Shown here: one piece after another, positions 54,343 to 64,000 of the stretch | Layout: each line of letters begins with the position of its first letter | How positions within the stretch are numbered: position 1 is the stretch's first letter | Assembly (NCBI RefSeq): GCF_050433395.1 | Contig: NZ_JBNPXH010000005.1 | Location: 248,001-312,000, forward strand | Source of the DNA: Mobilitalea torta | GTDB lineage: Bacteria > Bacillota > Clostridia > Lachnospirales > Lachnospiraceae | Direction: 5' to 3' | Length of the DNA: 64,000 nucleotides | The notes under the pieces: generated by a model | What the model was told of the DNA's origin: nothing | What the model saw: only the letters and a program-made list of their open reading frames with translations | Database searches by the model: none | Made by a program: the position numbers and the translations under genes

Positions 54343-57111
54343 TTATCCTACCAGTATTTCAGCTCTGCTACCACCCGTACGGTCTTTGGTCACGACGATT
54401 TTGCGACCAATTTTTTCGTCAAGCCCGGTAACGTGTGATATTATCCCAACAAGGCGATTGGTCTGCGATATGCTCATCAACGCCTGTATTGCTTGTGACA
54501 GCTTCGTATCATCTAATGAATCGAAGCCCTCATCAACAAACATCGAATCAAGACGTATGCCTCCAGCATTGTTCTGTATTTCATCCGAAAGGCCAAGTGC
54601 AAGCGACAGAGAGGCGATGAACGACTCACCACCTGAGAGCGTTTTTGCATCGCGTTCCGTACCATTGTAATGGTCGATAACATTCAAGTCTAAGCCACTT
54701 TGTCCCTGCTTTCCGCTTACATCCCGACGCTTTAACTCGAACTGGCTGTTTGACATCTGCAGCAGTCGAATATTCGCCCGTGCGATTATCCTATCGAAGT
54801 ATGCAGCTTGAATATAGGTTTCCAGTTTAATTTTTTCCTTGCCGCTAATATCTCCGTTTGCAGTGTCGGAGATTTCTTTCAACCACTTGTAACGAACTTC
54901 GAGCTCCGTGATGGTTTTAGCCGTTTTGCTAATGGCGTTCAATGCAGTCTGGTTGGCTGACTTTCGTGTGCCGACAACACGGCTGCTTTCGCTCAATCCA
55001 CGTTGTGTACTTTCGGCAACGCCTTTTTCTTGTTTTAGCGCATCCAAATCCAAAGGTTGCGAATCACCAAGATGTGCTTGTAATGTCTGTATCTCTGTCG
55101 CCGTGCCATCCGTTTTATTTTTTTCTGTATCAAATGCGGTCTGGGCGGTTTGAAGGGCATCTTCGTAGCCTTTCTTTTTGGTGCTGAGAGCGGAGATTTC
55201 CGATTTTGCTTCTGCCTCATTCTTAAATTTGAGTTCCGCCGCCTGCTTATCCCTTGTTTTGCTGCCGGCATCAATCTGCGTGGTCAGTGCAGCGACTTGT
55301 TCTTTTGACTTACCAAGAGCTTCGCCGACTTTAATAAGGTTACTCTCAGAAGTAGGTATAGCTTCGTCAAGTACCTTTTTTCGAGCTATTCTTTGCTCTT
55401 GCTCGGCGAGTTGCTTACTGATTCCCGCAAGTCCTGTTTTGACCTCAGTCAACGCACTCTCCAAAACCGACGGGATATTATCGAACAAGGTGTCTCCCAA
55501 TAGCGTCAATGCAGCGGTATTGATTTCGTCTTGCCTAGTACCACTTTGCCCGTTTAAGTTGCTCGCCACTCCACTAGCGGTAGTCATTTCTGATTCTGCA
55601 GCCTCGGCGGCTTTTTTTGCCTTATCAAGTTCCGCCTTTGTAGGCGCCTTAACAGATAAAACCGCAGGAACAGGATGCTCGGTAGAACCGCAGACCGGGC
55701 AGGGCTGTCCATCTTTCAGTTCAACTGCCAATATCCCCGCTTGCTCATCTAGATACGCCTTGTTCAGAGTTTCATATCCATATCGCTTAGTCTTTGCAAT
55801 TGTAGACTTTTCGCTGTAATCGTCTTGTGCCACTTTGAGTTCAGAAAGCAGTCTGCTATAACCTTCGAGCAAAGCGGTTAACGAACCAAGACTGCTTTGC
55901 CTTGTGGTCAGCTTTCCTTGTTGACTACGTAATGTTTCGGCTTTGACTTCGGCATCCGCTAAAGACTTGAGCTCCTCTTTTGCGGTCTCAAGCGCAGCTG
56001 TATCGGAGGATTGTTTCTTTTGTAAGTCTTCAGCTCTTTGCTTTTCGACAGATAACTTCTCCTCGTTTAACTTTATCGAATCGATAAGAGTTTGCAGTTC
56101 CTGATATTTAGTCAACGACCGCTCTATTTCAGAAATTTGAGTTTTTAGGGACTCGTATTCAGTCTGTTTACCTTTTTCTGCATTCAAAGTAGATTCCGCT
56201 TCATTCAGAGCCACCATTTCAGATGGGAGACGGTCTTCCGCTACTTTTAAAGCGTCACGCGCTTTCTTATCCTGCTCAGCTTGTCCGACCCTCTGGTTTA
56301 TTTCAGCCAATTTGACGCCGACTGCATCCAACAATTTCTCATTTGCAGAGAATGATTCATCGTCGGCAGAAATAATCTGTGTAAGCCATTCGATGACGTC
56401 ACCCGCCAATAATATCCCCGACTTGGCATCGGAGAGTTTTTGCGTATCTTCGTTATCGTTTGCATCTACTTGGATGTTTCCGAGGCTATAATCATAGCCG
56501 CGTCGTTGTTCTTTGATTTCGGAAACCAGTCCATTCGCATCTTTTTTAACTCGGTCTTGAAAGGTTTTGTAGGCGTCCGTATAAAAAATCTTACGGAATA
56601 TCTCAATTCGGTCTTCGGTGCTGGCGTTAAGGACTTTTAGAAATTCACCCTGTGCTATCATCGCAATCTGGACAAACTGCTCACGGTTGATACCGAGTAT
56701 TTCCTCGACCTTGGTGTTGACCTCTCTAAGCTTCGTCACAATACGGTCGTCCGGCAGGTGCAGTTCGGCGTCAGCTTTTTCCTCTGTTGTGCCTTCACCA
56801 CGTTGCTTTGCCCTTACATAGGTCGGATTTCGTTTGATTAAGTAGACCTTGTCATGGTATTGAAACGAAAACTCAACGTAAGTTTCCGCATTCTCTTGAG
56901 CGTACTTGCTGCGTAGCATCTCTGCTTTCCTGTTATCTCCACTCGTTTCTCCATAAAGAGCGAAGGTGATGGCGTCGAATATCGTCGTTTTCCCCGCACC
57001 AGTATCACCGGTGATGAGGTATAGCCCTTCATTACCAAGCGTTTCAAAATCAACAGTCTGTTTGCCTGCATAACAACCAAAGGCAGACATCGTTAGTTTG
57101 AGAGGTCTCAT
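54343..57111 (-). CDS. sbcC: SbcC-type SMC ATPase
   Basis: This is a Rad50/SbcC-like protein of 922 residues. Walker A (GDTGAGKTTIFDAITFALYG) is at ~36, long coiled coils surround a zinc hook CPVCG (~473), and near the C-terminus lie the signature LSGGESFIASLSLALGLSD and Walker B DSMFVDEGFDSLD (~860). With SbcD it opens and cuts DNA ends and hairpins. The start was set at MRPLKLTMSAFG, where ATGA overlaps the sbcD stop by 4 bases. The position inside a nuclease/methylase operon suggests a defence-specific copy rather than the general repair one. Confidence 0.93.
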   Translation of the reverse strand: MRPLKLTMSAFGCYAGKQTVDFETLGNEGLYLITGDTGAGKTTIFDAITFALYGETSGDNRKAEMLRSKYAQENAETYVEFSFQYHDKVYLIKRNPTYVRAKQRGEGTTEEKADAELHLPDDRIVTKLREVNTKVEEILGINREQFVQIAMIAQGEFLKVLNASTEDRIEIFRKIFYTDAYKTFQDRVKKDANGLVSEIKEQRRGYDYSLGNIQVDANDNEDTQKLSDAKSGILLAGDVIEWLTQIISADDESFSANEKLLDAVGVKLAEINQRVGQAEQDKKARDALKVAEDRLPSEMVALNEAESTLNAEKGKQTEYESLKTQISEIERSLTKYQELQTLIDSIKLNEEKLSVEKQRAEDLQKKQSSDTAALETAKEELKSLADAEVKAETLRSQQGKLTTRQSSLGSLTALLEGYSRLLSELKVAQDDYSEKSTIAKTKRYGYETLNKAYLDEQAGILAVELKDGQPCPVCGSTEHPVPAVLSVKAPTKAELDKAKKAAEAAESEMTTASGVASNLNGQSGTRQDEINTAALTLLGDTLFDNIPSVLESALTEVKTGLAGISKQLAEQEQRIARKKVLDEAIPTSESNLIKVGEALGKSKEQVAALTTQIDAGSKTRDKQAAELKFKNEAEAKSEISALSTKKKGYEDALQTAQTAFDTEKNKTDGTATEIQTLQAHLGDSQPLDLDALKQEKGVAESTQRGLSESSRVVGTRKSANQTALNAISKTAKTITELEVRYKWLKEISDTANGDISGKEKIKLETYIQAAYFDRIIARANIRLLQMSNSQFELKRRDVSGKQGQSGLDLNVIDHYNGTERDAKTLSGGESFIASLSLALGLSDEIQNNAGGIRLDSMFVDEGFDSLDDTKLSQAIQALMSISQTNRLVGIISHVTGLDEKIGRKIVVTKDRTGGSRAEILVG

Positions 57112-58250
57112 GTGTTGGCTACCTTCTCCCAAATTTCGTTGAACAAGTTTGTTACATATTTTGATTGCTCTTCGCTCATCGGCTGCCCGTTCTGCATTTC
57201 GAACAGTTCTCCGAATAGCTGAGATGGTGCTTTCTTTTCAGCGGACACTACGGTTTCAAGAGAACTCGCTGCCTGCGTGCGTCTGTTGTCGTACTCCAAG
57301 CGCATCAAATTAGGATAGACGTTTCGTAGTTTTGCCATTGCATCCGGCTCGTCATGCTCATCTGTCAATACAATATGAATATAGTCCTCTGTGTTTGTAC
57401 CCCGGTAGCTGTTGCGGTTCATAATTTCGTTGTATGTGCCACGAACTTCACGCATATCACGGAGCGGTACAAGTGGCAATTCAGCGATTATTATTTCACC
57501 CTTGCCATCCATATCAACGACTGTCACAGATTTTGTATGGCTTGCTTCCGAAAACGAATACTTAAGCGGGGTACCGCTGTAACGAAGGGTTTCTCGGCCA
57601 ATCTGCTGTGGACGGTGGATATGCCCCAAGGCAACGTAATCAAACTCATCAAAAACCGATCCGTCTACATTTTCCGAACCGCCGACAGAGATATCCTCGG
57701 ATTCACATGTGATTGCCCCGGTAACAAACTGGTGGGCAATCAGCACATTTCGTGTTGAGGCATCAAGATTCGCATTGCTCAAAGCTGCGGATATGGCATC
57801 CGAGTATGTAATTACGTCCCTATCAGGAAAGTGCCTGCGGACAAGGGATGGTTTTAGGTACGGAAGCATCCAGATATTAATGTCACCGTACTCATCGGAA
57901 AGAGTTACAGGAGCTATTTTTCCATTATACGACTGTACGATATGAACGCTGCTGTTTTTCAGCAGTTCCGCGCCGAACGCTACGCGCTCCGCATTGTCAT
58001 GGTTGCCAGAAACAATAAATACTGCAATCCCAAGTTCGTTGAGCCACACAAGAAATCTGTCCAGTAGCTGAACAGCCTCCACGATGGGCATGGATTTGTC
58101 GTAGACATCACCCGCTATAAGGACGACGTCCGGTTTATGCTCTTTGGCAAGCACAACAATTTTCTGCAGGATGTCCCACTGGTCTTCCAGCATGGAAAAC
58201 TCATTGACACGCTTACCGAGGTGCAGGTCGGATAAGTGGAAAAATTTCAT
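57108..58250 (-). CDS. sbcD: SbcD-type exonuclease (Mre11 family)
   Basis: The metallophosphoesterase motifs occur in order: FFHLSDLHLGKRV, LIAGDVYDKS, VSGNHDNAER, NVLIAHQFV and VALGHIHRPQ. They coordinate two metal ions for cutting DNA ends. The protein is 380 residues, as usual for SbcD, with a C-terminal part that binds SbcC. It overlaps sbcC by 4 bases and starts 25 bases after the Res-like gene. Confidence 0.94.
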   Translation of the reverse strand: MKFFHLSDLHLGKRVNEFSMLEDQWDILQKIVVLAKEHKPDVVLIAGDVYDKSMPIVEAVQLLDRFLVWLNELGIAVFIVSGNHDNAERVAFGAELLKNSSVHIVQSYNGKIAPVTLSDEYGDINIWMLPYLKPSLVRRHFPDRDVITYSDAISAALSNANLDASTRNVLIAHQFVTGAITCESEDISVGGSENVDGSVFDEFDYVALGHIHRPQQIGRETLRYSGTPLKYSFSEASHTKSVTVVDMDGKGEIIIAELPLVPLRDMREVRGTYNEIMNRNSYRGTNTEDYIHIVLTDEHDEPDAMAKLRNVYPNLMRLEYDNRRTQAASSLETVVSAEKKAPSQLFGELFEMQNGQPMSEEQSKYVTNLFNEIWEKVANT

Positions 58251-58275
58251 GTGGCAGCTCCCTCCTTAGAAGCGT

Positions 58276-61023
58276 TTATTCTATCGTTAACTGTTCGTGC
58301 AAAGCTTGTTTTGCGAGATAAGTAAAACTTGACTGCGGTCGGATTTCCTCATGAGAAACAAGAACATACTTCCATGGTTTACCGCCGTTTTCGGCGTTAA
58401 ATTCGCTTGCAGCACGGCAATATTCTTCTGCCGCTTCCTGCTTTTCGAGAACGTCCGCGTCTCGCATCTTGTTGCTTGCTTTCGGCTCACACATATAAAT
58501 TGTGTCGGCGGTCTCGACGATAAAATCTGGCTCATAGCGGTTTGCACCGCCTTGTCCCCAGTAAATATTGAACTGGCGCGGTGCGGGACGCAGCCACCGT
58601 AATACGGCCTTGTCATTTTCGAGTACCACGGCAAAGGTACGCTCCGTGTCACTGTCAAACTTGTACAGTGTATGCCCGGCCTTTCTGAATCCGCTAAATA
58701 TCTTGGACTTTACATCTGAAGCCACCATCGGCGCTCGCAGGTCGTATATCTCATCCGTCTTGAATTTCCCACCGAAACTTGGCTCAATACGCGTGAACGG
58801 GCGCATATTTGCCGCCTTATAACTAACTTCCTCTTTATAAAAATGCTCATTCATCTGCACATAGATAATTTCTGCAATGGTACGCTGGCGGTCACGCATG
58901 ACTTTTTCCGTTTCGCCATCATTCAAGTACGACAAAAAGTGCCGCTTGGCGTCCGCGATAAGCGAATAAATAAGATCAGAGCAAGTTGCGTAGTCGACGT
59001 TATCGTGGACAATGATATGCCGGACAATCTCATTTTCTACTGTGTCGACTTTTGAAAAGGCAACCGTCCCCGTTTCCAACGTAAAGGTTTCGCCGCCGTC
59101 CTGCAACTCCGTACCGAGGAGCGTGTCGTCTGACGGATGCCAGTTCATATTGCGAGTATCAAGCGTAAAGTCATAAAATCCACGCTTGACCTCGGTGTGG
59201 GGCTGAATAACTGACTGCGGAATAGGAATGACGTTTTCTGTGAGTGCTTGAGCGCATGTTTCGATAGCGACCTCAACAACTGCCGCCAAATCTTCCTTTT
59301 TTAAGCCGAGTTCAGGAAGTTGTTGCATGGCTTGCGAGACAATACTGCTGTGAACCAGTTTGCGCATATGTTCGTCGTTAATTGCGTTGATATTGTGAAC
59401 CTGTCTGTTAATCTCGACTACTGTTCTGGCCGCTATGCCTTGGACGACACTTGCGATGAGCATTGTCTGATCGGGTGTTTTATTGGCTTTGTATTCAGCG
59501 GTTGCCGTTTCGCGCAGTGTGAACGCCAACTGCTGTGTAAAACTCTCACCGGAAGTCAATGCGTCATAGACTGTCGGTAGAGGCACTGTTTCGCGCCCTT
59601 CGTCGTTTTCGGGAATTTCCTGTTCCTCAATGTAGTAAACTTTTCGTACAAGAGAGTTAGGGTCACGGGCTAAGTCTACAATCGCCTGATAGCGGTCATG
59701 GCTAACGATTGAAAGCCTGTCGACCTCATCTACGCCAGCCCTCTGACCATATGGCAGCCGCAAGCCGCGTCCAATGGTCTGTTCAGTAAGTGTTTCAGAT
59801 GCCGAAGCGCGTAGTGGGATGATGGTATAAAGGTTCGTTACATCCCATCCCTCTTTAAGCATATTGACATGAATGACGATCTCAATTACATTAGTGGTCA
59901 GTTCCAGCGACAGCAATAATTCTATGTTTTCGTCTTTTTCCGCACCACGCTGTGCCGAGTTGATTTCCAACACCTTATCTTTGTAATAGCCTCGAAAGAA
60001 AGCATCTGATGTGAGATATTCACGTATCTCACGAGAGTGATTCGTGTCTTTGGCAACCACAAGCACAAAAGGTTTGACGATGGGCTTTCCATGGGCGCGT
60101 GCGTACACATCCAGTCTACTTTTGGTTTCCTCGTGCAGACGTATGCCGTCGTTGAGTTTCTCACGATCAAGTTGCTGTGGGGTGTACTCCTCGGGGTGAA
60201 AGTCCCGCCGGGTAAATACTGCGGGTACTTTGACATATAAGCCGTCGTTCAGCGCGTGAGCAAGGGAATACTCATATACCACATTTTTGAAATCGATCTT
60301 CCGTGCACCCTTTTGAATTTGGGGCGTGGCCGTAAGTTCCACACCAAGAACGGGCTGGAGCTCGTTAATAGTGTCAAACCCTCTGTCGGCGTGGTAGTGG
60401 TGGCTTTCGTCCATAAAGATGCAGAGATCCGGCAATGATTGTAAGTACGAGAAATAGGACTGCCCAAGAACCTCCTGCAAGCGGCGCATACGGCCGCTTT
60501 CGGAGTTCAGCTTGCTGATATTAAAAACGTTGATGGTAACACCGCTATCAAACATCGATGTCTGACGGAACTCCTCGTAATTGTCACCGTCAATGATGCG
60601 CGGCGCATTTACGAATTTATCCAATCCACGAAACACATACTTTTCATTGTTTGGGTTGCCAAGGTCGTTTTTGAGCTTTTTATAAATCGTGAGGTTGGGT
60701 GCCATTACGAAGAAATTGTTAATACCTTTCTCATAGTGCAGATAGGCAATCATCGCGCCCATCAGTCGAGTTTTGCCTATGCCCGTGGCAAGAGCAAAAC
60801 ACACAGACGGAAAATCCCGCTCAAAACTTGTGAGAGTCGGGAACAGTTCACGAATTTTAACAAGTTCCTCATCTAGGTTTGGTGTTTTCGAGAGGGAGAG
60901 TATATCCACAATCCGTGCAAACCGCTCCAAGCTCTCCTTTTGAGGGAGCCGGAGGGCAAGGCGGTTGTCAATGTATTTTGAGTTATAAGAGTACGATTTT
61001 GCCGAATAAGGTTCTCTAAGCAT
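58276..61023 (-). CDS. Type III Res-like helicase-endonuclease
   Basis: The N-terminal two-thirds are a superfamily 2 helicase: Walker A ALATGIGKTRLMGA (~82-90), the motif II variant FMDESHH (~205), TATP in GVELTATPQ and motif VI EQTIGRGLRLPYGQ. Near the C-terminus, YEPDFIVETADTIYMCEPKAS carries a PD...ExK nuclease site (~832-846). This is the Res subunit plan: translocate after recognition, then cleave. It overlaps the methyltransferase gene by 8 bases. The protein is 915 residues, typical for Res. Confidence 0.92.
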   Translation of the reverse strand: MLREPYSAKSYSYNSKYIDNRLALRLPQKESLERFARIVDILSLSKTPNLDEELVKIRELFPTLTSFERDFPSVCFALATGIGKTRLMGAMIAYLHYEKGINNFFVMAPNLTIYKKLKNDLGNPNNEKYVFRGLDKFVNAPRIIDGDNYEEFRQTSMFDSGVTINVFNISKLNSESGRMRRLQEVLGQSYFSYLQSLPDLCIFMDESHHYHADRGFDTINELQPVLGVELTATPQIQKGARKIDFKNVVYEYSLAHALNDGLYVKVPAVFTRRDFHPEEYTPQQLDREKLNDGIRLHEETKSRLDVYARAHGKPIVKPFVLVVAKDTNHSREIREYLTSDAFFRGYYKDKVLEINSAQRGAEKDENIELLLSLELTTNVIEIVIHVNMLKEGWDVTNLYTIIPLRASASETLTEQTIGRGLRLPYGQRAGVDEVDRLSIVSHDRYQAIVDLARDPNSLVRKVYYIEEQEIPENDEGRETVPLPTVYDALTSGESFTQQLAFTLRETATAEYKANKTPDQTMLIASVVQGIAARTVVEINRQVHNINAINDEHMRKLVHSSIVSQAMQQLPELGLKKEDLAAVVEVAIETCAQALTENVIPIPQSVIQPHTEVKRGFYDFTLDTRNMNWHPSDDTLLGTELQDGGETFTLETGTVAFSKVDTVENEIVRHIIVHDNVDYATCSDLIYSLIADAKRHFLSYLNDGETEKVMRDRQRTIAEIIYVQMNEHFYKEEVSYKAANMRPFTRIEPSFGGKFKTDEIYDLRAPMVASDVKSKIFSGFRKAGHTLYKFDSDTERTFAVVLENDKAVLRWLRPAPRQFNIYWGQGGANRYEPDFIVETADTIYMCEPKASNKMRDADVLEKQEAAEEYCRAASEFNAENGGKPWKYVLVSHEEIRPQSSFTYLAKQALHEQLTIE

Positions 61024-62596
61024 CTTCTCCGTCCTCCCATTCGGCCTCGTCCAGTTCGGGCGGATTTATTATATTCAAGTTGTAGTTGTCTGCACCATAC
61101 TCACACTTATCCAGAACCGATTGCGGAATTTTACGGACGTTGATATTCTCATAGCGTTTGCCAAGGCCAATATCAAAAGCCGGGGCACACACGAGTAACC
61201 GTTCATACTCCGGCAGATCGCGGGAGATGTTGTCAAGCTGCGCCGCAGTGAGGTATTCGGTGGTGACATATATGTAACTGCCATCCTGACCCTTACCTTG
61301 TTTCCAGAACACGTCGGCGTCAGGTTCATAATCGTAGCCGTTTAGTTTTGCAATTGCAGCGACGAGCATTTGTGCATTATATTTATTGTTTATAACAGGT
61401 TGCCCATACTTGTCAGCTACAATCAGCGTAGGTGCAAGCTCATAAAATTTGAAACCGCCACCACCTTGCCAGTTTTGTGCTTTGGATATACCGCCCTGTT
61501 CACCATCCACTACCGCTTTCAGGCGCGGTAGACAATGGGTATAACAATGCTCGCCCAACTCAATACCGATATAACGTCGTCCCATTTTGTGGGCAACAGC
61601 GGCTGTTGTGCCAGAGCCAAGGAAACTATCAAGGGTTAGGTCACCAGGATTTGATGCAATTGTCAGAATACGTTGAATTAGGCGCTCTGGTTTTGGAGTA
61701 TCGAAAACATTTGCCGCCCCAAACAATGCCAATATTTCTTTTTTTGCTTCTTGGTTATGTCCCACTTCCTTGTTACTCCACCAAGTCCAAGGCACAACTC
61801 CCTCATGTTCGCTCAAATATGTCTTTCTACGTGGCATTGCCTTTCCATCAGCGCCAAACCAGAACCGCCCTTGTGCCAATTGTTCTAGGTAGACAGACTC
61901 GATGTTTTTCCAGCACTTTCCTTCAGGAGGGCTAAATACTGATCCCCCAGGAGTTGTAATTGAATACATCTGATTCGGTCTATAGCCTTGTGCAGTAAAA
62001 TCCGCAGATGTCCATGCCCCGCGCGGATCGTTGTCTGGATTATTATAATTACTCGCTTGCTCCTCGCTCAATGGCAGTTTATTGCGCGATTTTTTAAAGG
62101 CATCCGGATTCTTTGCATATACGAGAATATAATCATGCCCATCGCTAATTGTGCCTCTCATATCTGGAGAAGTTCGTTTTTGCCAGACAATCGCAGTAAC
62201 ATAGGATGATCGTGAAAAAACTTCGTCACACAGCACCTTGAGGTATGCCTGTTCGTCATCATCAATACTGAGCCATATGCTACCATCCTCGCTGAGTAAA
62301 TTCCAAAGTATTCTTAAACGAGGTGTCATAAGCGACAGCCAAGTCGAGTGTTCAAGGTTGTCGTCGTAGTGTTCAAATGCACTACCCGTGTTATATGGTG
62401 GGTCGATATAAATACACTTCACACGCCCGGCAAATTCCTGTTCCAAAGCTTTCAGTGCAAGCAAGTTATCCCCGTGGATGAGCATATTATCGGCGGTGGG
62501 GTCACCGTAATCCTTAGAGGCATTGTGAAGCAGTATACGTGGTTCGACGGCGGGTTCATCACCTTTGCCAATCCAAGTAAGTTCAAGTTTCTGCAT
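61016..62596 (-). CDS. Beta-class DNA adenine methyltransferase (type III Mod-like)
   Basis: The catalytic motif DPPY (CIYIDPPYNTGSAF, ~65) comes before the SAM-binding FLGSGTTAAVAHKMGRRYIGIE (~327), the order of beta-class N6-adenine or N4-cytosine methyltransferases like type III Mod. The region between, with PGGSVFSPPEGKCWKN and RRKTYLSEHEG, is the likely target-recognition part. The C-terminal extension (~400-526) would bind the Res partner. It starts 13 bases after the SNF2-like gene and overlaps res. The target sequence cannot be read off. Confidence 0.93.
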   Translation of the reverse strand: MQKLELTWIGKGDEPAVEPRILLHNASKDYGDPTADNMLIHGDNLLALKALEQEFAGRVKCIYIDPPYNTGSAFEHYDDNLEHSTWLSLMTPRLRILWNLLSEDGSIWLSIDDDEQAYLKVLCDEVFSRSSYVTAIVWQKRTSPDMRGTISDGHDYILVYAKNPDAFKKSRNKLPLSEEQASNYNNPDNDPRGAWTSADFTAQGYRPNQMYSITTPGGSVFSPPEGKCWKNIESVYLEQLAQGRFWFGADGKAMPRRKTYLSEHEGVVPWTWWSNKEVGHNQEAKKEILALFGAANVFDTPKPERLIQRILTIASNPGDLTLDSFLGSGTTAAVAHKMGRRYIGIELGEHCYTHCLPRLKAVVDGEQGGISKAQNWQGGGGFKFYELAPTLIVADKYGQPVINNKYNAQMLVAAIAKLNGYDYEPDADVFWKQGKGQDGSYIYVTTEYLTAAQLDNISRDLPEYERLLVCAPAFDIGLGKRYENINVRKIPQSVLDKCEYGADNYNLNIINPPELDEAEWEDGEDA

Positions 62597-62609
62597 ATGT
62601 AAAGTCCTC

Positions 62610-64000
62610 CTACACTATCTCGAACGAGAATGTCATGATCGTTTCCGATTCGATTTCACCGTTTAATCGAGCACGGATATTTTCCTGTAGTGCTTCGTTT
62701 TCAGCGGTAATCCGATCTTCTTCAAGGTATATCTCTCGCTCCATTTTTCTGCGCTTATCTTCTAAGGCAGTAATAACCGACCATTTTTCTAACATTTCGT
62801 CAAGGGGGCAGATATCCTTTGAGGTTCGATAATCTTTACGTTTTTCGGCGATTTCCTTTTTCAAAACTTTCAATTGCTTTTGTAGACCCTCTTTCAGGTC
62901 TTCACTGTAGGCATCCAATTTTTCGACCTGTTCCAAGAAGTATTGTTTATTTCGCTCAGCAATGTCGTCTTTTTGCTGTTGAATACCTTCCTGTCGCCGC
63001 CTTTTCAAAGCTTCGGTTTCCGGTGAACATTCACCGACAATGGTTGATTCTAGCTCCATAATACGCTCGACCATTTTATCATCAACCGGCGTGCCGTCAT
63101 TTGTGATTATCGAGATAATCAGATGCTCCTCGTTGTTAATGCCTTTATGTGTTAGCTTATCAATGGAGATGACGCCGCTTTTTAGGTCGGGATGGCTGTC
63201 CAAAAAGCTGATGTGGTCTGCAGCCGGAAGTGTGGAATGCGTGAACTGTATAGCTACTGACGGGGTTTCGGCGGCCATTGCTTGTAATATCCAATCGCCG
63301 CACAATTCGCCATCACGGCGAAGAAATTCGTCATGAAGCTCCTCCGCGTCGTGCCAACGCAGGTTATAGGTCTTACGTTCGCCGTTCTCTATATACGCAA
63401 AGCGCCACTGGTTAAGAGGTTCAACCCGTTCTGCGCCTTGCATGACAAAAAAGTTACAGAGCCAACGCGAAAACTTATCAAGTTCGGTTTTTGTCCCCTC
63501 GTGACAGTGTTTCAAATGTACAGATACGTCCTCGTCAAAATTTTCAAGGATTGATTGCCGCGCTTTCGTCATGTTTTCGCTTATCTGTTCAGATAGTTCT
63601 TCCTGCAAACGGTCAAACGCAGCTTTTATGTCATCGGGATGACGGCAAGTCTGGTAAATATCTAGGATACGCTTTTCAAAATCCACGCCATCTTCAATAG
63701 CCCCAAGGACTTCATCAGACGAGCCGAATACGCCCTCAAAGAGTCTGAACTTTTGAGATAGCAATTCAAATACTCTCTCATCAGCTGCATTAGCACGATT
63801 AAGAAAGTTTATTACTATGACGTCATTTTTTTGTCCATAGCGGTGACAACGGCCAATCCGCTGCTCTATGCGCTGGGGATTCCACGGCAAGTCGTAGTTG
63901 ACTACAATGTTGCAAAACTGCAGGTTAATTCCCTCGGCAGCAGCCTCTGTCCCAATGAGAATTGAAGCGCGGTCACGGAACTCCTCAACAATCGCCGACT
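62610..64000 (-). CDS. SNF2-type helicase, C-terminal part (runs off the window)
   Basis: The frame stays open to the window edge, so only the C-terminal ~460 residues are seen. The start codon is outside. The helicase C lobe shows motif V in ILIGTEAAAEGINLQ and motif VI in NPQRIEQRIGRCHRYGQ, typical of SNF2 proteins. The rest is a long coiled coil (EALKRRRQEGIQQQKDDIAERNKQ... and KMEREIYLEEDRITAENEALQ). This layout resembles the SNF2 helicases of DISARM class 1 (DrmD) and of type III-like clusters. It is the first visible gene of the operon. Confidence 0.88.
   Translation of the reverse strand, partial: SAIVEEFRDRASILIGTEAAAEGINLQFCNIVVNYDLPWNPQRIEQRIGRCHRYGQKNDVIVINFLNRANAADERVFELLSQKFRLFEGVFGSSDEVLGAIEDGVDFEKRILDIYQTCRHPDDIKAAFDRLQEELSEQISENMTKARQSILENFDEDVSVHLKHCHEGTKTELDKFSRWLCNFFVMQGAERVEPLNQWRFAYIENGERKTYNLRWHDAEELHDEFLRRDGELCGDWILQAMAAETPSVAIQFTHSTLPAADHISFLDSHPDLKSGVISIDKLTHKGINNEEHLIISIITNDGTPVDDKMVERIMELESTIVGECSPETEALKRRRQEGIQQQKDDIAERNKQYFLEQVEKLDAYSEDLKEGLQKQLKVLKKEIAEKRKDYRTSKDICPLDEMLEKWSVITALEDKRRKMEREIYLEEDRITAENEALQENIRARLNGEIESETIMTFSFEIV

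Noticed and set aside
1..64000. CRISPR arrays, rRNA operons and complete tRNA genes
   Set aside because: No series of evenly spaced direct repeats of 24-40 bases, no rRNA landmarks and no cloverleaf with a full acceptor stem were recognised on either strand.

Overview
The window looks like a chromosomal segment of a Gram-positive, strictly anaerobic Clostridia, most likely a Lachnospiraceae-type bacterium. The evidence is consensus SigA promoters, strong GGAGG ribosome sites, a Firmicutes-style dgt-dnaG-rpoD-trmK cluster, cdaA-cdaR, a type A RNase P RNA, a Fur-controlled feoAB operon with a FeoB-associated Cys-rich peptide, and a teichoic-acid-like CDP-glycerol cluster. No species can be named from the sequence alone.

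Positions 1-44.4 kb are mostly housekeeping, and most genes are on the minus strand. In order they are: a SleB/CwlJ-type cell wall hydrolase; a two-AP2-domain protein that looks like a domesticated homing endonuclease; a two-component system; the RNase P RNA (plus strand); a TGS-domain nucleoside kinase; trmK-rpoD-dnaG-dgt; the feo operon; queH with a receiver protein; two aminotransferases and a cytidylate-kinase-like protein; a complete branched-chain amino acid ABC transporter (livKHMGF); clpX; htrA; a plus-strand pair for surface glycan initiation and attachment (polyprenyl glycosylphosphotransferase and LCP ligase); a minus-strand glycerol-phosphate polymer cluster (three CDP-glycerol transferases, TagD, TagGH); leuA; an HPr-like protein; the c-di-AMP pair cdaA-cdaR; and two membrane proteins.

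Positions 44.5-49.7 kb are a decayed mobile region. It holds a putative HTH replication/regulatory gene and its partner, a Tn916-type tyrosine integrase whose N-terminal arm-binding domain is duplicated, a broken IS1182-like transposase, and a short sequence resembling a tmRNA/tRNA 3' end followed by a strong terminator.

Positions 50.2-64.0 kb are a tightly packed minus-strand operon that continues past the right edge. In transcription order it encodes an SNF2-type helicase (partial), a beta-class type III-like DNA methyltransferase, a type III Res-like helicase-nuclease, SbcD, SbcC, a PLD-family nuclease, a GIY-YIG nuclease with a DUF4357-like tail, a small putative zinc protein and a protein with a Vsr/DUF559-like nuclease end. 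Gene overlaps and gaps of 10-25 bp suggest one composite anti-phage or DNA-processing system. This is the best candidate for an undescribed system here.

Between genes there are also two long foldback repeats with different but homologous arms and the same 14-base loop, a 45-bp perfect palindrome, a perfect Fur box, and a leuA leader whose transcript would begin in a terminator-like hairpin.
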